From the NCBI GenBank assembly GCA_947493695.1, contig CANLSF010000001.1:1054001-1118000 (forward strand): a DNA stretch of 64,000 nucleotides. Direction: 5' to 3'. Each line of letters begins with the position of its first letter. Position 1 is the first letter of the stretch. Below are positions 8,251 through 18,047 of the stretch, in pieces. Source of the stretch: an uncultured Kiloniellaceae bacterium (lineage in GTDB: Bacteria > Pseudomonadota > Alphaproteobacteria > Kiloniellales > Kiloniellaceae). Below the pieces are notes generated by a model that saw nothing but the letters and a program-made list of their open reading frames with translations, made no database searches and was not told the DNA's origin. A program made the position numbers and the translations under genes.

Positions 8251-9234
8251 ATGTACACAGATTTCTACAATCTGACAGGGCTTCCGTTCCAGCTCACCCC
8301 GGACCACCGGTTCTTCTACACGAGTCAGCCTCACAAAAAGGCTGTCGCCTACGTCACTTACGGTCTGAGTAAGGGCGAAGGCTTTATCGTTATAACCGGT
8401 GAAGTGGGGGCAGGTAAAACCACCCTGATGGACTATTTCCTTTCATCGTTGGAAGGGCAGCGCCTGATCACGGCGCGGGTGGTAACAACTCAGATTGAGG
8501 CGGACAGCCTGTTGCGTCTGGTGGCCGCCTCTTTCGGTCTGTCCCAGGAAGGTGCGGACAAAGCAACGATCCTGAACAGGATCGAGGCTTTTCTGCTCGA
8601 ATGCCATCGCGACGGCAGTCGGCCACTCCTGATCATCGACGAAGTCCAGAGTCTCAAGCATTCCTCGCTCGAGGAACTCCGGATGCTCTCGAACTTTCAG
8701 AGCGAGCATAGGTCGCTGTTGCAAATCTATCTGGTCGGGCAGCCGGAGTTCCGTCGGACGCTGGCCAGCGCCAGTCTGGAGCAGCTTCGTCAGCGCGTGA
8801 TTGCGACCTACCATCTGCAGCCCCTGGACGTGGACGAAGTTCGATCCTATATCGAGCACCGCCTTATTCAGGTCGGCTGGCAGAACGATCCCAGGATCGA
8901 TGAGGCGGCCTATCCGATCATATATTCAGAAACAGCCGGGGTGCCGCGTCGGATTAATCTCCTGTGCGATCGCCTGCTACTGGCCAGCTATCTTGAAGAC
9001 CGGCATGAGATCTCGGCGACTGATGTCGAGGATGTGGTTCTTGATATGCGCAAGGAAGGCGCGGCCTTGCCTCCCATGACAATCGCCCGTGATGATCTCG
9101 GCGTTGTGCAGGCGCCTGAGGAAGCAACGATTGGGTCGAGCGGGATGGCCGGAGGCGTGCGGAGCGCGAATTCGGACCTTGACCAGCTTTTTCAACGTGT
9201 CTCGGCGCTGGAAAGCAGCCGCGGGAAGAATTAA
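8251..9234 (+). CDS. XrtA-associated AAA ATPase (ExeA/GspA-like)
   Basis: 327 aa starting MYTDFYNLTGLPFQLTPDHRFFYTS, the typical ExeA-like opening. Walker A is GEVGAGKTT (residues about 51-59) and Walker B is LLIIDEVQ. The sensor/arginine region contains LEQLRQRVIATYHL and a C-terminal lid with GVPRRINLLCDRLLLA. It matches TIGR03015. The role in exopolysaccharide export is not established; by similarity to ExeA it may supply energy to assembly of envelope machinery. In many XrtA loci an outer-membrane beta-barrel gene (TIGR03016) lies beside this ATPase, but here the 74-bp gap to the BY-kinase leaves no room for it. Confidence 0.92.
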   Translation: MYTDFYNLTGLPFQLTPDHRFFYTSQPHKKAVAYVTYGLSKGEGFIVITGEVGAGKTTLMDYFLSSLEGQRLITARVVTTQIEADSLLRLVAASFGLSQEGADKATILNRIEAFLLECHRDGSRPLLIIDEVQSLKHSSLEELRMLSNFQSEHRSLLQIYLVGQPEFRRTLASASLEQLRQRVIATYHLQPLDVDEVRSYIEHRLIQVGWQNDPRIDEAAYPIIYSETAGVPRRINLLCDRLLLASYLEDRHEISATDVEDVVLDMRKEGAALPPMTIARDDLGVVQAPEEATIGSSGMAGGVRSANSDLDQLFQRVSALESSRGKN

Positions 9235-9440
9235 TCCAGACAGTTGGCGTCGGCGCCATGTGTCGATTTTTGGAACCGGCAGGTGTAATCGGTTGCGTAC
9301 TAGGGTGCGGACAGAGCCTGTCATGGAAATGGCTCGTACTTGAGCGGTAGGAAGAGACTGAGGCGCAGATTTACCGGGTTGGTAAAAGCCGATCAGTCTT
9401 GAGAGAGTTGAACTGGCCAGGCTCGCCATGGAGGCGGTTA

Positions 9441-10379
9441 ATGCAGCAGTACAGGAATATGTCCGATACGCCGACAGATGGCGGCGTTGCGTCTGGCGCC
9501 CAGGCCGATAACGCTGTGGCGCCCGAACATCGCATAGTCAACGCCATGTCGGTTGATGTCGAAGACTACTTTCAGGTTTCCGCTTTTGCGGACCAGATCA
9601 CTCGTGCGGACTGGGATGATCACAGCTGCCGGGTTGAACGCAACAGCGACGCTATCTTGCAGATGTTTGCGGATCACAATGTAAAGGCGACCTTCTTCAC
9701 GCTTGGCTGGGTGGCGGAACGCTATCCGCAGCTGATCCGTCGCATGGTCGACGCGGGGCATGAGCTGGCCAGCCATGGCTACGAACACACCCGCGTACAT
9801 CATCAGACCGAAGACGAATTCCAGGCTGACGTTCATCGAACCAAGGCAATTCTTGAGGATGTGGGCGGTTGCGCCGTTACGGGTTATCGCGCCGCCAGCT
9901 TCTCGATCGACGAGCGGACACCTTGGGCTTTTGACGTGCTGCAACGCGAAGGGCACAGCTACAGCTCAAGTGTCTATCCGATCAACCACGATCTCTATGG
10001 TATGCCTTCAGCGCCTCGTTTCGCCTTCACGCCGTCAAAAAATCACGATCTCCTGGAAATCCCCGTGACGACCTGGACCATGGGCGGCAAAAAGTTTCCC
10101 TGTGGTGGTGGTGGGTACTTCCGTCTCCTGCCCTATTTTTACTCGCGCTGGGCCATGCGGCGGGTGAACCGGCAGGATGGCGAACCCTGTATGTTTTACT
10201 TCCACCCCTGGGAGATAGATCCCACGCAGCCAAGGGTTCCGGGGGCTTCGGCCAAGTCGAATTTCCGCCACTATACGAACCTGGGACGTATGGAGGCGCG
10301 TTTGCGCGTTGTCCTGAAGGACTTCTCGTGGGACCGCGTTGACCGGGTTTTCCTCGACCGACATCGACTGAGTGCGTGA
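9441..10379 (+). CDS. XrtA-associated polysaccharide deacetylase (DUF3473)
   Basis: About 312 aa from ATG at 9441, chosen over the track's TTG at 9399 because GGAGG lies 6-7 nt upstream. ATG at 9459 is also possible. The NodB-type domain has MSVDVEDYFQVSAF (catalytic/metal DVED), TFFTLGWVAERYP, the metal-binding HELASHGYEH and YRAASFSI. The C-terminal DUF3473 part includes FYFHPWEIDPTQPR. It matches TIGR03006. It probably removes N- or O-acetyl groups from the XrtA-linked polysaccharide. No signal peptide is visible, so it is either cytoplasmic or exported unusually. Its stop overlaps the next gene. Confidence 0.9.
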   Translation: MQQYRNMSDTPTDGGVASGAQADNAVAPEHRIVNAMSVDVEDYFQVSAFADQITRADWDDHSCRVERNSDAILQMFADHNVKATFFTLGWVAERYPQLIRRMVDAGHELASHGYEHTRVHHQTEDEFQADVHRTKAILEDVGGCAVTGYRAASFSIDERTPWAFDVLQREGHSYSSSVYPINHDLYGMPSAPRFAFTPSKNHDLLEIPVTTWTMGGKKFPCGGGGYFRLLPYFYSRWAMRRVNRQDGEPCMFYFHPWEIDPTQPRVPGASAKSNFRHYTNLGRMEARLRVVLKDFSWDRVDRVFLDRHRLSA

Positions 10380-11424
10380 GGCGTTTGTGGTAGGGGGGAT
10401 CGTAATCAAGCGGCTCGACGATGCCGCGTTCGGCAAGTGGGATGCTTTTGCCGGGGCGTGCGAATCAGCAAGCTTCTTCCACCGGGCCGGCTGGAAGAAG
10501 GTGATCGAAGAAAGTTTCGGTCATGATTGCTATTTCTTGTATGCAGAACGTGACGGTGAAGTCTGCGGTGTTTTGCCACTGGTACACCTGCACAGCCGTT
10601 TGTTTGGCAACGCGCTGATTTCAAATGCTTTCTGCGTATATGGCGGCGCAGCGACCTCTGATGTCGAAGCGCAGACTGCGCTCTATGCTGAAGCCGAGAC
10701 GCTTGCTGACTCACTTCGGGTCGACTACCTCGAACTGAGGTTGAGATCAGGGGTTCATGCGGATTGGGCGTGCAAAGACGACCTCTACGTGACCTTTCGC
10801 AAGACGATGGACCCGGACCCTGATAAGAACCTGGCCGCCATACCCCGAAAACAGCGGGCAATGGTGCGCAAAGGCCTCAAGTCGGGCCTGGTGGGCGAGC
10901 TTGATGAGGACACGACGCGCCTGCACAGCGTCTATGCGGAAAGCGTGCGGAACCTGGGCACGCCGGTGTTCTCACGTAAATACTTCAAGACCCTCAAGGA
11001 TGTGTTCGGTGACGATTGCGAGATCCTGACCGTCACGCATGAAGGGCGTCCCGTTGCCGGTGTGATGAGCTTTTATTTCCGTGATGAAGTGGTGCCTTAC
11101 TACGGCGGTGGCACCTCCAGTGACCGCAAACTTGCGATCAATGACTTCATGTACTGGGACCTGATGCGCCGGTCCTGTGAGGCCGGTTACCGGGTGTTCG
11201 ATTTTGGCCGCAGTAAGCGTGGTACAGGTGCCTTCGACTTCAAGAAACACTGGGGGTTCGAGCCCGAGCCGCTGGTCCACGAATACAAGTTGCTCGGCGC
11301 GGACGCGATGCCCGAGATCAATCCAAACAATCCGAAATACAGCCTCTTCATCTCGGCCTGGCGCAAGCTGCCGCTACCGGTGGCCAATCTGGTCGGACCC
11401 TTTATTTCGAGAAGCCTCGGATGA
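10372..11424 (+). CDS. FemAB-like protein, XrtA/PEP-CTERM-associated
   Basis: 350 aa with two GNAT-like folds, as in FemAB aminoacyltransferases (TIGR03019). Recognisable blocks are CESASFFHRAGWKKVIEESFG, CGVLPLVHLHS, IPRKQRAMVRKG and FDFGRSKRGTGAFDFKKHWG. The last is the best-conserved FemAB signature. The start is uncertain: GTG at 10372 gives an 8-bp overlap with the deacetylase, and another GTG follows at 10387. It probably transfers an amino acid or acyl group to a sugar or peptide precursor; the substrate is unknown. It overlaps the next gene by ATGA, so it is part of a coupled run of genes. Confidence 0.88.
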   Translation: MREAFVVGGIVIKRLDDAAFGKWDAFAGACESASFFHRAGWKKVIEESFGHDCYFLYAERDGEVCGVLPLVHLHSRLFGNALISNAFCVYGGAATSDVEAQTALYAEAETLADSLRVDYLELRLRSGVHADWACKDDLYVTFRKTMDPDPDKNLAAIPRKQRAMVRKGLKSGLVGELDEDTTRLHSVYAESVRNLGTPVFSRKYFKTLKDVFGDDCEILTVTHEGRPVAGVMSFYFRDEVVPYYGGGTSSDRKLAINDFMYWDLMRRSCEAGYRVFDFGRSKRGTGAFDFKKHWGFEPEPLVHEYKLLGADAMPEINPNNPKYSLFISAWRKLPLPVANLVGPFISRSLG

Positions 11425-12650
11425 GCGATCAACCGGAACTTCTCTTTCTGTCCCACAGGATTCCCTATCCGCCTGATAAAGGCGACAAGATCCGGTCCTG
11501 GAACATTCTCAAGGGGCTTGCGGAGCATTACCGGGTACATCTGGGCTGTTTTATCGATGATGAGGCGGACCTGAAGTATGTCGATCATCTTAAGGGGGTC
11601 TGTGACAGCTGTTACTTTGCCAGACTGAATCCCTTGACCGCGAGGCTTCGCTCCACAACGGCTCTGCTGACCGGCGACCCGCTCTCTTTGAGCTATTACA
11701 GAAATGCGGGCCTGCAGGCTTGGGTCGATGACCTGATCAAACAGCGTACACTTGAGTCGGTGTTCGTTTTTTCCGGGGCCGTTGCCCAGTTTGTACCAGC
11801 TTCACTGAGTGAAAAAGTCCGCCGCATAGTGGACTTTGTCGATGTTGATTCTGATAAGTGGCGGCAATACGCGGAAAACAAGTCCTGGCCGGCGAGCTGG
11901 ATTTATGGCCGCGAAGGTCGGAAACTCCTGGAATTCGAGCGGAAGATTTCAGCGCAAAGCGACGCCGGTCTTTTCGTATCTCCAGCGGAGGCCGCGTTTT
12001 TTCGATCGCTAGCGCCCGAGAGCAGGGACAAGATTTCCCATATCAACAACGGCGTCGATTTTGAGTTTTTCGACCCTGAGCTGGCGTTTGAAAACCCCTT
12101 TACTGCGGCGGAATGTCCTCTGGTCTTCACTGGCGCAATGGATTATTGGCCAAATGCGGATGCAGTGATCTGGTTTACGGAAGAGGTTTTGCCGCGCCTT
12201 CGCGAGAAACGTAACGACGTTCATTTCTACATTGTCGGCTCTAAGCCGGGGACGGAAGTCAAGGCGCTGGCGCGTCATGACGGAGTCACCGTCACGGGCC
12301 GAGTTGAGGATGTCCGGCCGTATCTCGCGTATGGTAGCGCTGTGGTTGCGCCGCTGCGGATCAGCCGAGGCGTTCAGAACAAGGTTCTTGAGGGTATGGC
12401 GATGGCCAAGCCCGTTGTCGCCACGACCCAGGCCCTTGAGGGGATCGATGCGATTGCTGGCGAGGAGGTCCTGAAAGCGGACGATCCCGATGAATTTATT
12501 GGAAAAATTCTCACCCTTTTAGACTCGGACAAGGATTCGCTGTTAGGAAAGAGGGCGCGTAGTCGCGTAATGCGCGATTATGCCTGGAGTGCGAACATCG
12601 ATCGTTTAACCGCAATGCTGAGCGGAACTGCGCCAGGCATGGGGGTTTAA
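11421..12650 (+). CDS. XrtA-associated GT4 glycosyltransferase (TIGR03087 type)
   Basis: 409 aa, GT-B fold. It begins [24 protein letters not shown], the hallmark N-terminus of TIGR03087. The C-terminal nucleotide-sugar domain contains [58 protein letters not shown] with the EX7E-like region, and a final helix. It overlaps the FemAB gene by 4 bp (ATGA) and lies 13 bp before xrtA. This gene order (deacetylase, FemAB, GT4, XrtA, amidotransferase) is the standard XrtA core. It adds a sugar to the lipid-linked repeat on the cytoplasmic face; donor and acceptor are unknown. Confidence 0.9.
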   Translation: MSDQPELLFLSHRIPYPPDKGDKIRSWNILKGLAEHYRVHLGCFIDDEADLKYVDHLKGVCDSCYFARLNPLTARLRSTTALLTGDPLSLSYYRNAGLQAWVDDLIKQRTLESVFVFSGAVAQFVPASLSEKVRRIVDFVDVDSDKWRQYAENKSWPASWIYGREGRKLLEFERKISAQSDAGLFVSPAEAAFFRSLAPESRDKISHINNGVDFEFFDPELAFENPFTAAECPLVFTGAMDYWPNADAVIWFTEEVLPRLREKRNDVHFYIVGSKPGTEVKALARHDGVTVTGRVEDVRPYLAYGSAVVAPLRISRGVQNKVLEGMAMAKPVVATTQALEGIDAIAGEEVLKADDPDEFIGKILTLLDSDKDSLLGKRARSRVMRDYAWSANIDRLTAMLSGTAPGMGV

Positions 12651-12663
12651 CGAAGACAGGATC

Positions 12664-14340
12664 ATGTTGGAAAGCAAACTCGATATAGGGCCAGATCAAG
12701 CCATCGGACCGGACCCTGAGGCTGAGTCCGCCCTGCGCAGGCAGTGGCAGTGGAGCCTCGGTGCGATCTGCGTCGTATGGGCTGGCCTGATCCTGTTGTT
12801 TCTGGAAACCGGGCAATCCATGGTGGATACCTGGTTGTCCTCGACCCTGTTCGGACACTGCTTTCTGATCCCGCCGGTGTCGGCCTATCTGATATGGATC
12901 CGGCGTAAACGCCTTTCGGGTCTGGCGCCCAGAGTTGCAAAGCTTGGCTTTCCGATGCTGGTGGTTCTTGCCTTCGGCGGGCTGGTTGGCGCCGTATCCG
13001 GCACACAGGCGGTGCAGCAGCTCGCTTTCGTGAGCATGCTGGTTGTCTCGGTCATTACCATCCTGGGCTGGCGGATCGCCTGGCGGATAGCTTTTCCCCT
13101 CTTCTTTCTGTTTTTCACGATCCCCTTCGGCGAATTTGCGATTGCGCCACTGCAGGACGTGACCGCGGTTTTTGTCGTCTACATGCTTCAGCTGGTCGGG
13201 ATTCCGGTCTATCTGGACGGCCTCTTCATCCATATTCCATCTGGCAGCTTCGAAGTTGCGGAAGCCTGCGCCGGTGTTCGTTTTCTGATCAGCACGATTG
13301 CGCTTGGCTTCATCGGTGCGAACCAGATGTATCAGAGCACAAAGCGCCGTCTGGCCTTCATCGCCTTGTCCTTCATCATTCCGATCATTGCCAATGGATT
13401 TCGCGCCTTCGGCATCGTGATGCTTGCGCATTTGAGCGATTTCACGATAGCGGTTGGCGCCGATCACCTGACCTACGGCTTTATCTTCCTCAGCTTTGTG
13501 ACGATTCTTTTGCTCGCAATCGGTTTTTCTTTCCGCGAAGCAATGCCTTCCGAACGGCGCCGGGCCGGTGCTGAGAGAATGATTGAGCTGACCAACGGCC
13601 GGGTCATCCTGCCGGTTCTCGCCTCGGTCGTAATCCTGGCGATAGCCGCCAGCGCCGATGCCGGACGCCGTCTGACCGAATATCAGGTCGCGGAAGATAC
13701 CACGATCCCACTGAGGTCCATTGCGGTCTCCGCCCCCTGGGAAGAGGTCAATGTTGCCACGCCAAATTGGAACCCCAGCTTTGTCGGCGCCGATTCAGAG
13801 CTCTACAGCAGCTATCGACGCGACGACCAGCAGGTCGATGTATACCTGGCCTTCTACGCTTCCCAGCGACAGGACGCCGAAGTGGTCAACTCGAGCAACC
13901 GCTTCGAAGATGGTGTTTTCTGGGACCGGGCCGGCGGTGGAACCTATCAGGCGACAATCGACGGTGAAGCGCGAAAGGTGAATTACGTGCGTATGCTCGC
14001 CCATCGCAGAGGGCGTGTCGTATGGTATTGGTACTGGGTCGACGGTCGTTTCACAGCGAACCCCTATATTGCCAAGCTGTGGCAGGTTAAGGCGCGTTTG
14101 TTCGGGGGCGTGCGCTCCGCGGCTGCAATCGCGGTTGCGACGGATTACACTGATGCGCCTGTAGATGCGCACGACCTCTTGCGCGATTTCACCACGCAGA
14201 TGGAATCGGTCAGCGCCATGCTGCAGCAGGCCGAAGAGGAACTGCTGCAGGAAGAGCAGGCCATCAGCGAGAAGACTTCGGCTGGCCAACAGACTGCGGA
14301 TAGTCGCGCAGAAGAGCTTAATCGGGATGGAGATCAATAA
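12664..14340 (+). CDS. xrtA: Exosortase A with C-terminal EpsI domain
   Basis: 558 aa. Residues about 28-290 form a polytopic exosortase (around eight helices) with the catalytic triad in place: Cys202 in AEACAGVR, Arg247 in IANGFRAFG and His268 in ADHLTYGF. The remainder is the EpsI-type periplasmic domain (TIGR02914) common to XrtA, with [15 protein letters not shown] and [15 protein letters not shown] Glu-rich helical tail ([15 protein letters not shown]) closes the protein. It should cleave PEP-CTERM tails at the inner membrane and pass the protein to the surface or polysaccharide. Three matching substrates are encoded at 40.3-43.7 kb. It abuts the amidotransferase gene with no gap. Confidence 0.95.
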   Translation: MLESKLDIGPDQAIGPDPEAESALRRQWQWSLGAICVVWAGLILLFLETGQSMVDTWLSSTLFGHCFLIPPVSAYLIWIRRKRLSGLAPRVAKLGFPMLVVLAFGGLVGAVSGTQAVQQLAFVSMLVVSVITILGWRIAWRIAFPLFFLFFTIPFGEFAIAPLQDVTAVFVVYMLQLVGIPVYLDGLFIHIPSGSFEVAEACAGVRFLISTIALGFIGANQMYQSTKRRLAFIALSFIIPIIANGFRAFGIVMLAHLSDFTIAVGADHLTYGFIFLSFVTILLLAIGFSFREAMPSERRRAGAERMIELTNGRVILPVLASVVILAIAASADAGRRLTEYQVAEDTTIPLRSIAVSAPWEEVNVATPNWNPSFVGADSELYSSYRRDDQQVDVYLAFYASQRQDAEVVNSSNRFEDGVFWDRAGGGTYQATIDGEARKVNYVRMLAHRRGRVVWYWYWVDGRFTANPYIAKLWQVKARLFGGVRSAAAIAVATDYTDAPVDAHDLLRDFTTQMESVSAMLQQAEEELLQEEQAISEKTSAGQQTADSRAEELNRDGDQ

Positions 14341-16287
14341 GTGTGTGGGATCGTCGGACTCTTTGAAACACGGGGTCAAAACACCATAGATCGCGATCTG
14401 CTCGCCCGGATGAATGATTCGATCATTCATCGTGGCCCGGATGAGGACGGTCTCTATACAGCACCGGGTATCGGCTTCGGACATCGTCGTCTGGCCATCA
14501 TCGATTTGGCCGAGGGGCAGCAACCCCTGTTCAATGAGGACCGTTCCGTGGTCGTCATCTACAACGGCGAAATCTATAATTTCAAAGAGCTGACCGAAGA
14601 ACTGAAAGCCGCCGGCTACCATTTCAAAACCCACTCCGATACCGAAGTTATCGTCCATGCCTGGGCCGAGTGGGGCGAATCCTGTGTCGAACGGTTTCGG
14701 GGCATGTTCGTGTTCGCGCTCTGGGACAGCAACAAGGAGACTCTGTTCCTTGCGCGCGACCGGATCGGTATCAAGCCGCTCTACTACTCGCTGCTGCCGA
14801 GCGGAACGCTGGTGTTCGGTTCTGAACTGAAATCTCTTCTGCTGCATCCGGAGTTGAGCCGTGAACTGGATCCTCTGGCTGTGGAAGAGTACTTCGGCTA
14901 TGGCTACGTGCCCGATCCCAAAACCATCTACAAGAATATTTACAAGCTGGCGCCCGGACATGTTCTCATTCAGCGCCGCGACGATCTGCCGGCCAGTCCA
15001 CGACAGTACTGGGACGTGCGCTTCGACGATGTTGAGAACCTCAGCGAAGACGACATCTGCGAGTCTCTGATCGAAGAGCTGCGTGAAGCGGTTAAGATCA
15101 GAATGATTGCGGAGGTACCTTTGGGGGCTTTCCTCTCCGGCGGGGTCGATTCCAGCGCGGTTGTCGCCCTTATGGCCGGTGTGTCCGATAAGCCGGTGGA
15201 CACCTGTTCAATCGGCTTCGGACAGCCCGACTACGACGAGTCCAAGTATGCCGGGCAGGTCTCCAAGCAGTTCGGGACCCGTCACCATGTGCGTCAGGTC
15301 GATCCGGATTCATTCGATCTCGTTGATGATCTGATCGGCTTCTATGACGAGCCCTTCGCTGATAGCTCCGCAATGCCAACCTACCAGGTCTGTAAGCTGG
15401 CGCGCGAAAAGGTGACGGTGGCGCTGTCAGGTGACGGTGGCGACGAGCTTTTCGCCGGATACCGGCGCTACCGCTGGCATCACTACGAGGAACAGGTGCG
15501 GAGCCGGGTTCCGGCCGGATTGCGGGGGCCGCTTTTCTCCACCTTGGGCCGCTTTTATCCCAAGCTTGACTGGGCACCAAAGCCTTTGCGCGCCAAGACC
15601 ACGTTCCAGGCGCTTGCGCGCGGAACGGTCGGCGGATACTTCGATTCGGTTTCGATCCTGAACGATGATCTGCGTCATGGCTTGTACTCCGACAGCATGC
15701 GTCGGGAACTGCAGGGCTATCATGCCTCTGAAGTCGTGGGTCGCTTTATGCGCGAAGCGCCGACGGATCATTATCTGAGCCGTGTTCAGTATGCGGATAT
15801 GAAAACCTATCTTCCCGGCGACATCCTGACCAAGGTTGACCGGGCGAGCATGGCGAATTCGCTTGAGGTGCGTGTTCCGATCCTCGACCACAAGTTCATC
15901 GAATGGTCGGCCCGGATCGCGCCGCAACACAAACTCAAGGGACGAGAAGGTAAGCATATCTTCAAGAAGGCCCTGGAACCGCATCTTTCAAACGACATCC
16001 TCTATCGCGACAAGATGGGGTTTGCAGTGCCCATGGCGCAGTGGTTCCGGGGGCCTCTGCGCGAGCGGGTGCGCGAATCACTATCCAGTGAAACGCTGGG
16101 CGATACGGGTCTGTTCGATATGAATTTCGTCGAAACTCTGGTAAACCAGCACCAATCCGGGGCGCGTGAGCACAGTGCCGCAATCTGGTCGCTTGTGATG
16201 TTTGAGTCTTTCCTGCGGAAAGTACACGGCAGCGGACATGCGCCGGCGTCGAAACCGCAATCCGAACAGGCCCGTATCCGGGCCTGA
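14341..16287 (+). CDS. XrtA-associated amidotransferase (asparagine-synthase-like)
   Basis: 648 aa starting with GTG directly after the xrtA stop. After Met removal the N-terminal nucleophile is Cys (MCGIVGLFETRG), so the class II glutaminase is intact, with NDSIIHRGPDEDG and GEIYNFKEL. The synthetase domain has the PP-loop LSGGVDSSAVVALM and SGDGGDELFAGYRRYRWH. It matches TIGR03108. The family resembles AsnB but in this context is thought to amidate a sugar or other component of the exopolysaccharide. Tight coupling to xrtA supports a dedicated role. It is the last gene of the 5402-16287 run; a 286-bp gap follows. Confidence 0.93.
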   Translation: MCGIVGLFETRGQNTIDRDLLARMNDSIIHRGPDEDGLYTAPGIGFGHRRLAIIDLAEGQQPLFNEDRSVVVIYNGEIYNFKELTEELKAAGYHFKTHSDTEVIVHAWAEWGESCVERFRGMFVFALWDSNKETLFLARDRIGIKPLYYSLLPSGTLVFGSELKSLLLHPELSRELDPLAVEEYFGYGYVPDPKTIYKNIYKLAPGHVLIQRRDDLPASPRQYWDVRFDDVENLSEDDICESLIEELREAVKIRMIAEVPLGAFLSGGVDSSAVVALMAGVSDKPVDTCSIGFGQPDYDESKYAGQVSKQFGTRHHVRQVDPDSFDLVDDLIGFYDEPFADSSAMPTYQVCKLAREKVTVALSGDGGDELFAGYRRYRWHHYEEQVRSRVPAGLRGPLFSTLGRFYPKLDWAPKPLRAKTTFQALARGTVGGYFDSVSILNDDLRHGLYSDSMRRELQGYHASEVVGRFMREAPTDHYLSRVQYADMKTYLPGDILTKVDRASMANSLEVRVPILDHKFIEWSARIAPQHKLKGREGKHIFKKALEPHLSNDILYRDKMGFAVPMAQWFRGPLRERVRESLSSETLGDTGLFDMNFVETLVNQHQSGAREHSAAIWSLVMFESFLRKVHGSGHAPASKPQSEQARIRA

Positions 16288-16297
16288 TGTTTAGACG

Positions 16298-16319
16298 CCA
16301 GAGTAAAATTCTGCTCTGG
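16298..16319. terminator. Possible hairpin after the amidotransferase gene
   Basis: CCAGAG-N10-CTCTGG forms a 6-bp stem 11 bp past the stop codon. It is followed by GGGG rather than T residues, so it may be an mRNA 3' hairpin rather than a classical intrinsic terminator. Confidence 0.3.
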
Positions 16320-16573
16320 GGGGAATGAACGTTATTGAGTAAGCCGTGGAAGGTCATTTCTTGACACTGGTCGCGGGCCTACGAAGCTTGTTATGTAGTT
16401 AATCCGTTAAGTAGTTTGTGTAATAATTTTTGCGAATTACTCACTTGCACGCGTTAAACTGCGGGTAGTGAGACGCAAGGTCTTGGAACGAAGAAAAGCC
16501 GGCCTGCAAGCAATGCATCTCGTGTCGAAGGTGCAGTGTGGCCGCCCAGGGAACGTAAGTATAAGTCTGCCTC

Positions 16574-17947
16574 ATGCATTTTTCTCGCCCTCTTGTCATT
16601 CTTGCTGCATTGGAATGCTCTACACTCGCCTCATCGGTTGGTCTGGGTATCTACCTGCGTGTGTCTGCGGAAGCCAGAATCGAGTCTTTTGACAGTCTCG
16701 CGATTTTCATTCCGGAAATGCTTCTTTTTACGGCAGTTGTCATGGCCGCGATGTTCTCGCTGGGGCTCTATAACTGGCAGTTTTCCTCGAAATTCTCTGA
16801 TATCTTTACCCGATTGTTCGTTAGCTTTCTGATCAGTACCTTCGCGCTATCCGTTATCTTCTACACCCTTCCTGATCTGACGATTTGGCGTTCGGCGCTG
16901 GCAATCGCGATGCTAGCCGCCTTTCCGGCTCTTATTATCCTCAGACTCGTGTTTCTGCAGATCGTCGATATCAGTCAGCTCAAGCACAAGATCGTCATCA
17001 TCGGTGTCGGTGAGCGCGCGGCGCAGCTGGAGGAACGTGAGCACGATGGACGCTCCTGCCGCTTCATCTGTGGAGGCTTTGTGCAGATCCCTGGCGAGCA
17101 GGTCAAGGTGACGCCGGAACGGATCCTGCCCGACGGCACGGAACTGGCGGAGTTTGTGGAAGAAAACGACATCGACGAGATTGTCGTTGCCGTGCAGGAC
17201 CGCCGCGGTCATCTGCCTTTGCCGTCTCTGGTCAACTGCCGTCTCAATGGCACGGCAATTACCGACTACATGAATTTTCGCGAGCGTGAGAGCCTCTGTA
17301 TTGATCTCAAGGCGCTGAACCCCAGTTGGTTCCTCTTCTCCGAGGGTTTCCCCGGCGGACGGCTGCAGCAGACCTTGAAGCGGGGACTGGATATTGCTGT
17401 CAGTCTGGCGCTGTTGATCTTCCTGCTGCCGATTATCATTGCGACCGCCATTGCTGTACGCCTCGAAAGTCCCGGCCCTATCTTCTATCGGCAGGAGCGC
17501 ATGGGCTTCAGGGGTAAACCCTTTGTTCTGACCAAATTCCGCAGCATGCGGGTGGATGCCGAGCGGGATGGCCCCCAGTGGGCAGCCGCGAACGATACCA
17601 GGGTCACCGCAGTGGGCGCCTTTGTCCGTAAAACGCGGATCGACGAGATCCCCCAGATTATCAATGTCCTGAAGGGGGATATGAGCTTTGTTGGACCGCG
17701 TCCGGAGCGCCCCTTCTTCGTCGACCAGCTGGCCGAGGTCATTCCCTACTATGCCGAGCGGCACCGCGTAAAACCCGGCGTTACCGGTTGGGCCCAGTTG
17801 AACTATCCTTACGGCGCATCTATAGACGACGCGCGGCAGAAGCTTCAGTACGACCTTTATTACATTAAGTATTATAGCCTTTTGCTCGATCTGAGCATTA
17901 TCGCGCAGACAGTGAGAGTTGTTCTTTGGCCGCAGGGCGTTCGTTGA
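16574..17947 (+). CDS. Undecaprenyl-phosphate sugar phosphotransferase, XrtA-associated (EpsB/TIGR03013 type)
   Basis: 457 aa. Four N-terminal membrane spans are followed by a CoA-binding-like cytoplasmic domain (KHKIVIIGVGERAAQLEE). Another membrane segment (DIAVSLALLIFLLPIIIATAIAV) precedes the bacterial sugar transferase domain (PF02397) with PGPIFYRQERMGFRGKPFVLTKFRSM, GDMSFVGPRPERP and GVTGWAQLNYPYG. This is the priming enzyme that moves a sugar-1-phosphate onto undecaprenyl phosphate, the first step of polymer synthesis. No strong Shine-Dalgarno precedes the ATG, but the homologous N-terminus begins here. It is the first gene of a second run with the GT4 genes. Confidence 0.92.
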   Translation: MHFSRPLVILAALECSTLASSVGLGIYLRVSAEARIESFDSLAIFIPEMLLFTAVVMAAMFSLGLYNWQFSSKFSDIFTRLFVSFLISTFALSVIFYTLPDLTIWRSALAIAMLAAFPALIILRLVFLQIVDISQLKHKIVIIGVGERAAQLEEREHDGRSCRFICGGFVQIPGEQVKVTPERILPDGTELAEFVEENDIDEIVVAVQDRRGHLPLPSLVNCRLNGTAITDYMNFRERESLCIDLKALNPSWFLFSEGFPGGRLQQTLKRGLDIAVSLALLIFLLPIIIATAIAVRLESPGPIFYRQERMGFRGKPFVLTKFRSMRVDAERDGPQWAAANDTRVTAVGAFVRKTRIDEIPQIINVLKGDMSFVGPRPERPFFVDQLAEVIPYYAERHRVKPGVTGWAQLNYPYGASIDDARQKLQYDLYYIKYYSLLLDLSIIAQTVRVVLWPQGVR

Positions 17948-18047
17948 GGTTTTCTGCCGATACGGCATGTCAAAAAAATCGCAGCCTAATCCATACGAAG
18001 TATGATTTCCGCCACACGCGGTCATGAGAGACGGTGAGTTAAGCACT

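Noticed and set aside
13795-14961. 388-aa minus-strand ORF
   Set aside because: Shadow of xrtA and the amidotransferase gene; no recognisable domain and no RBS.
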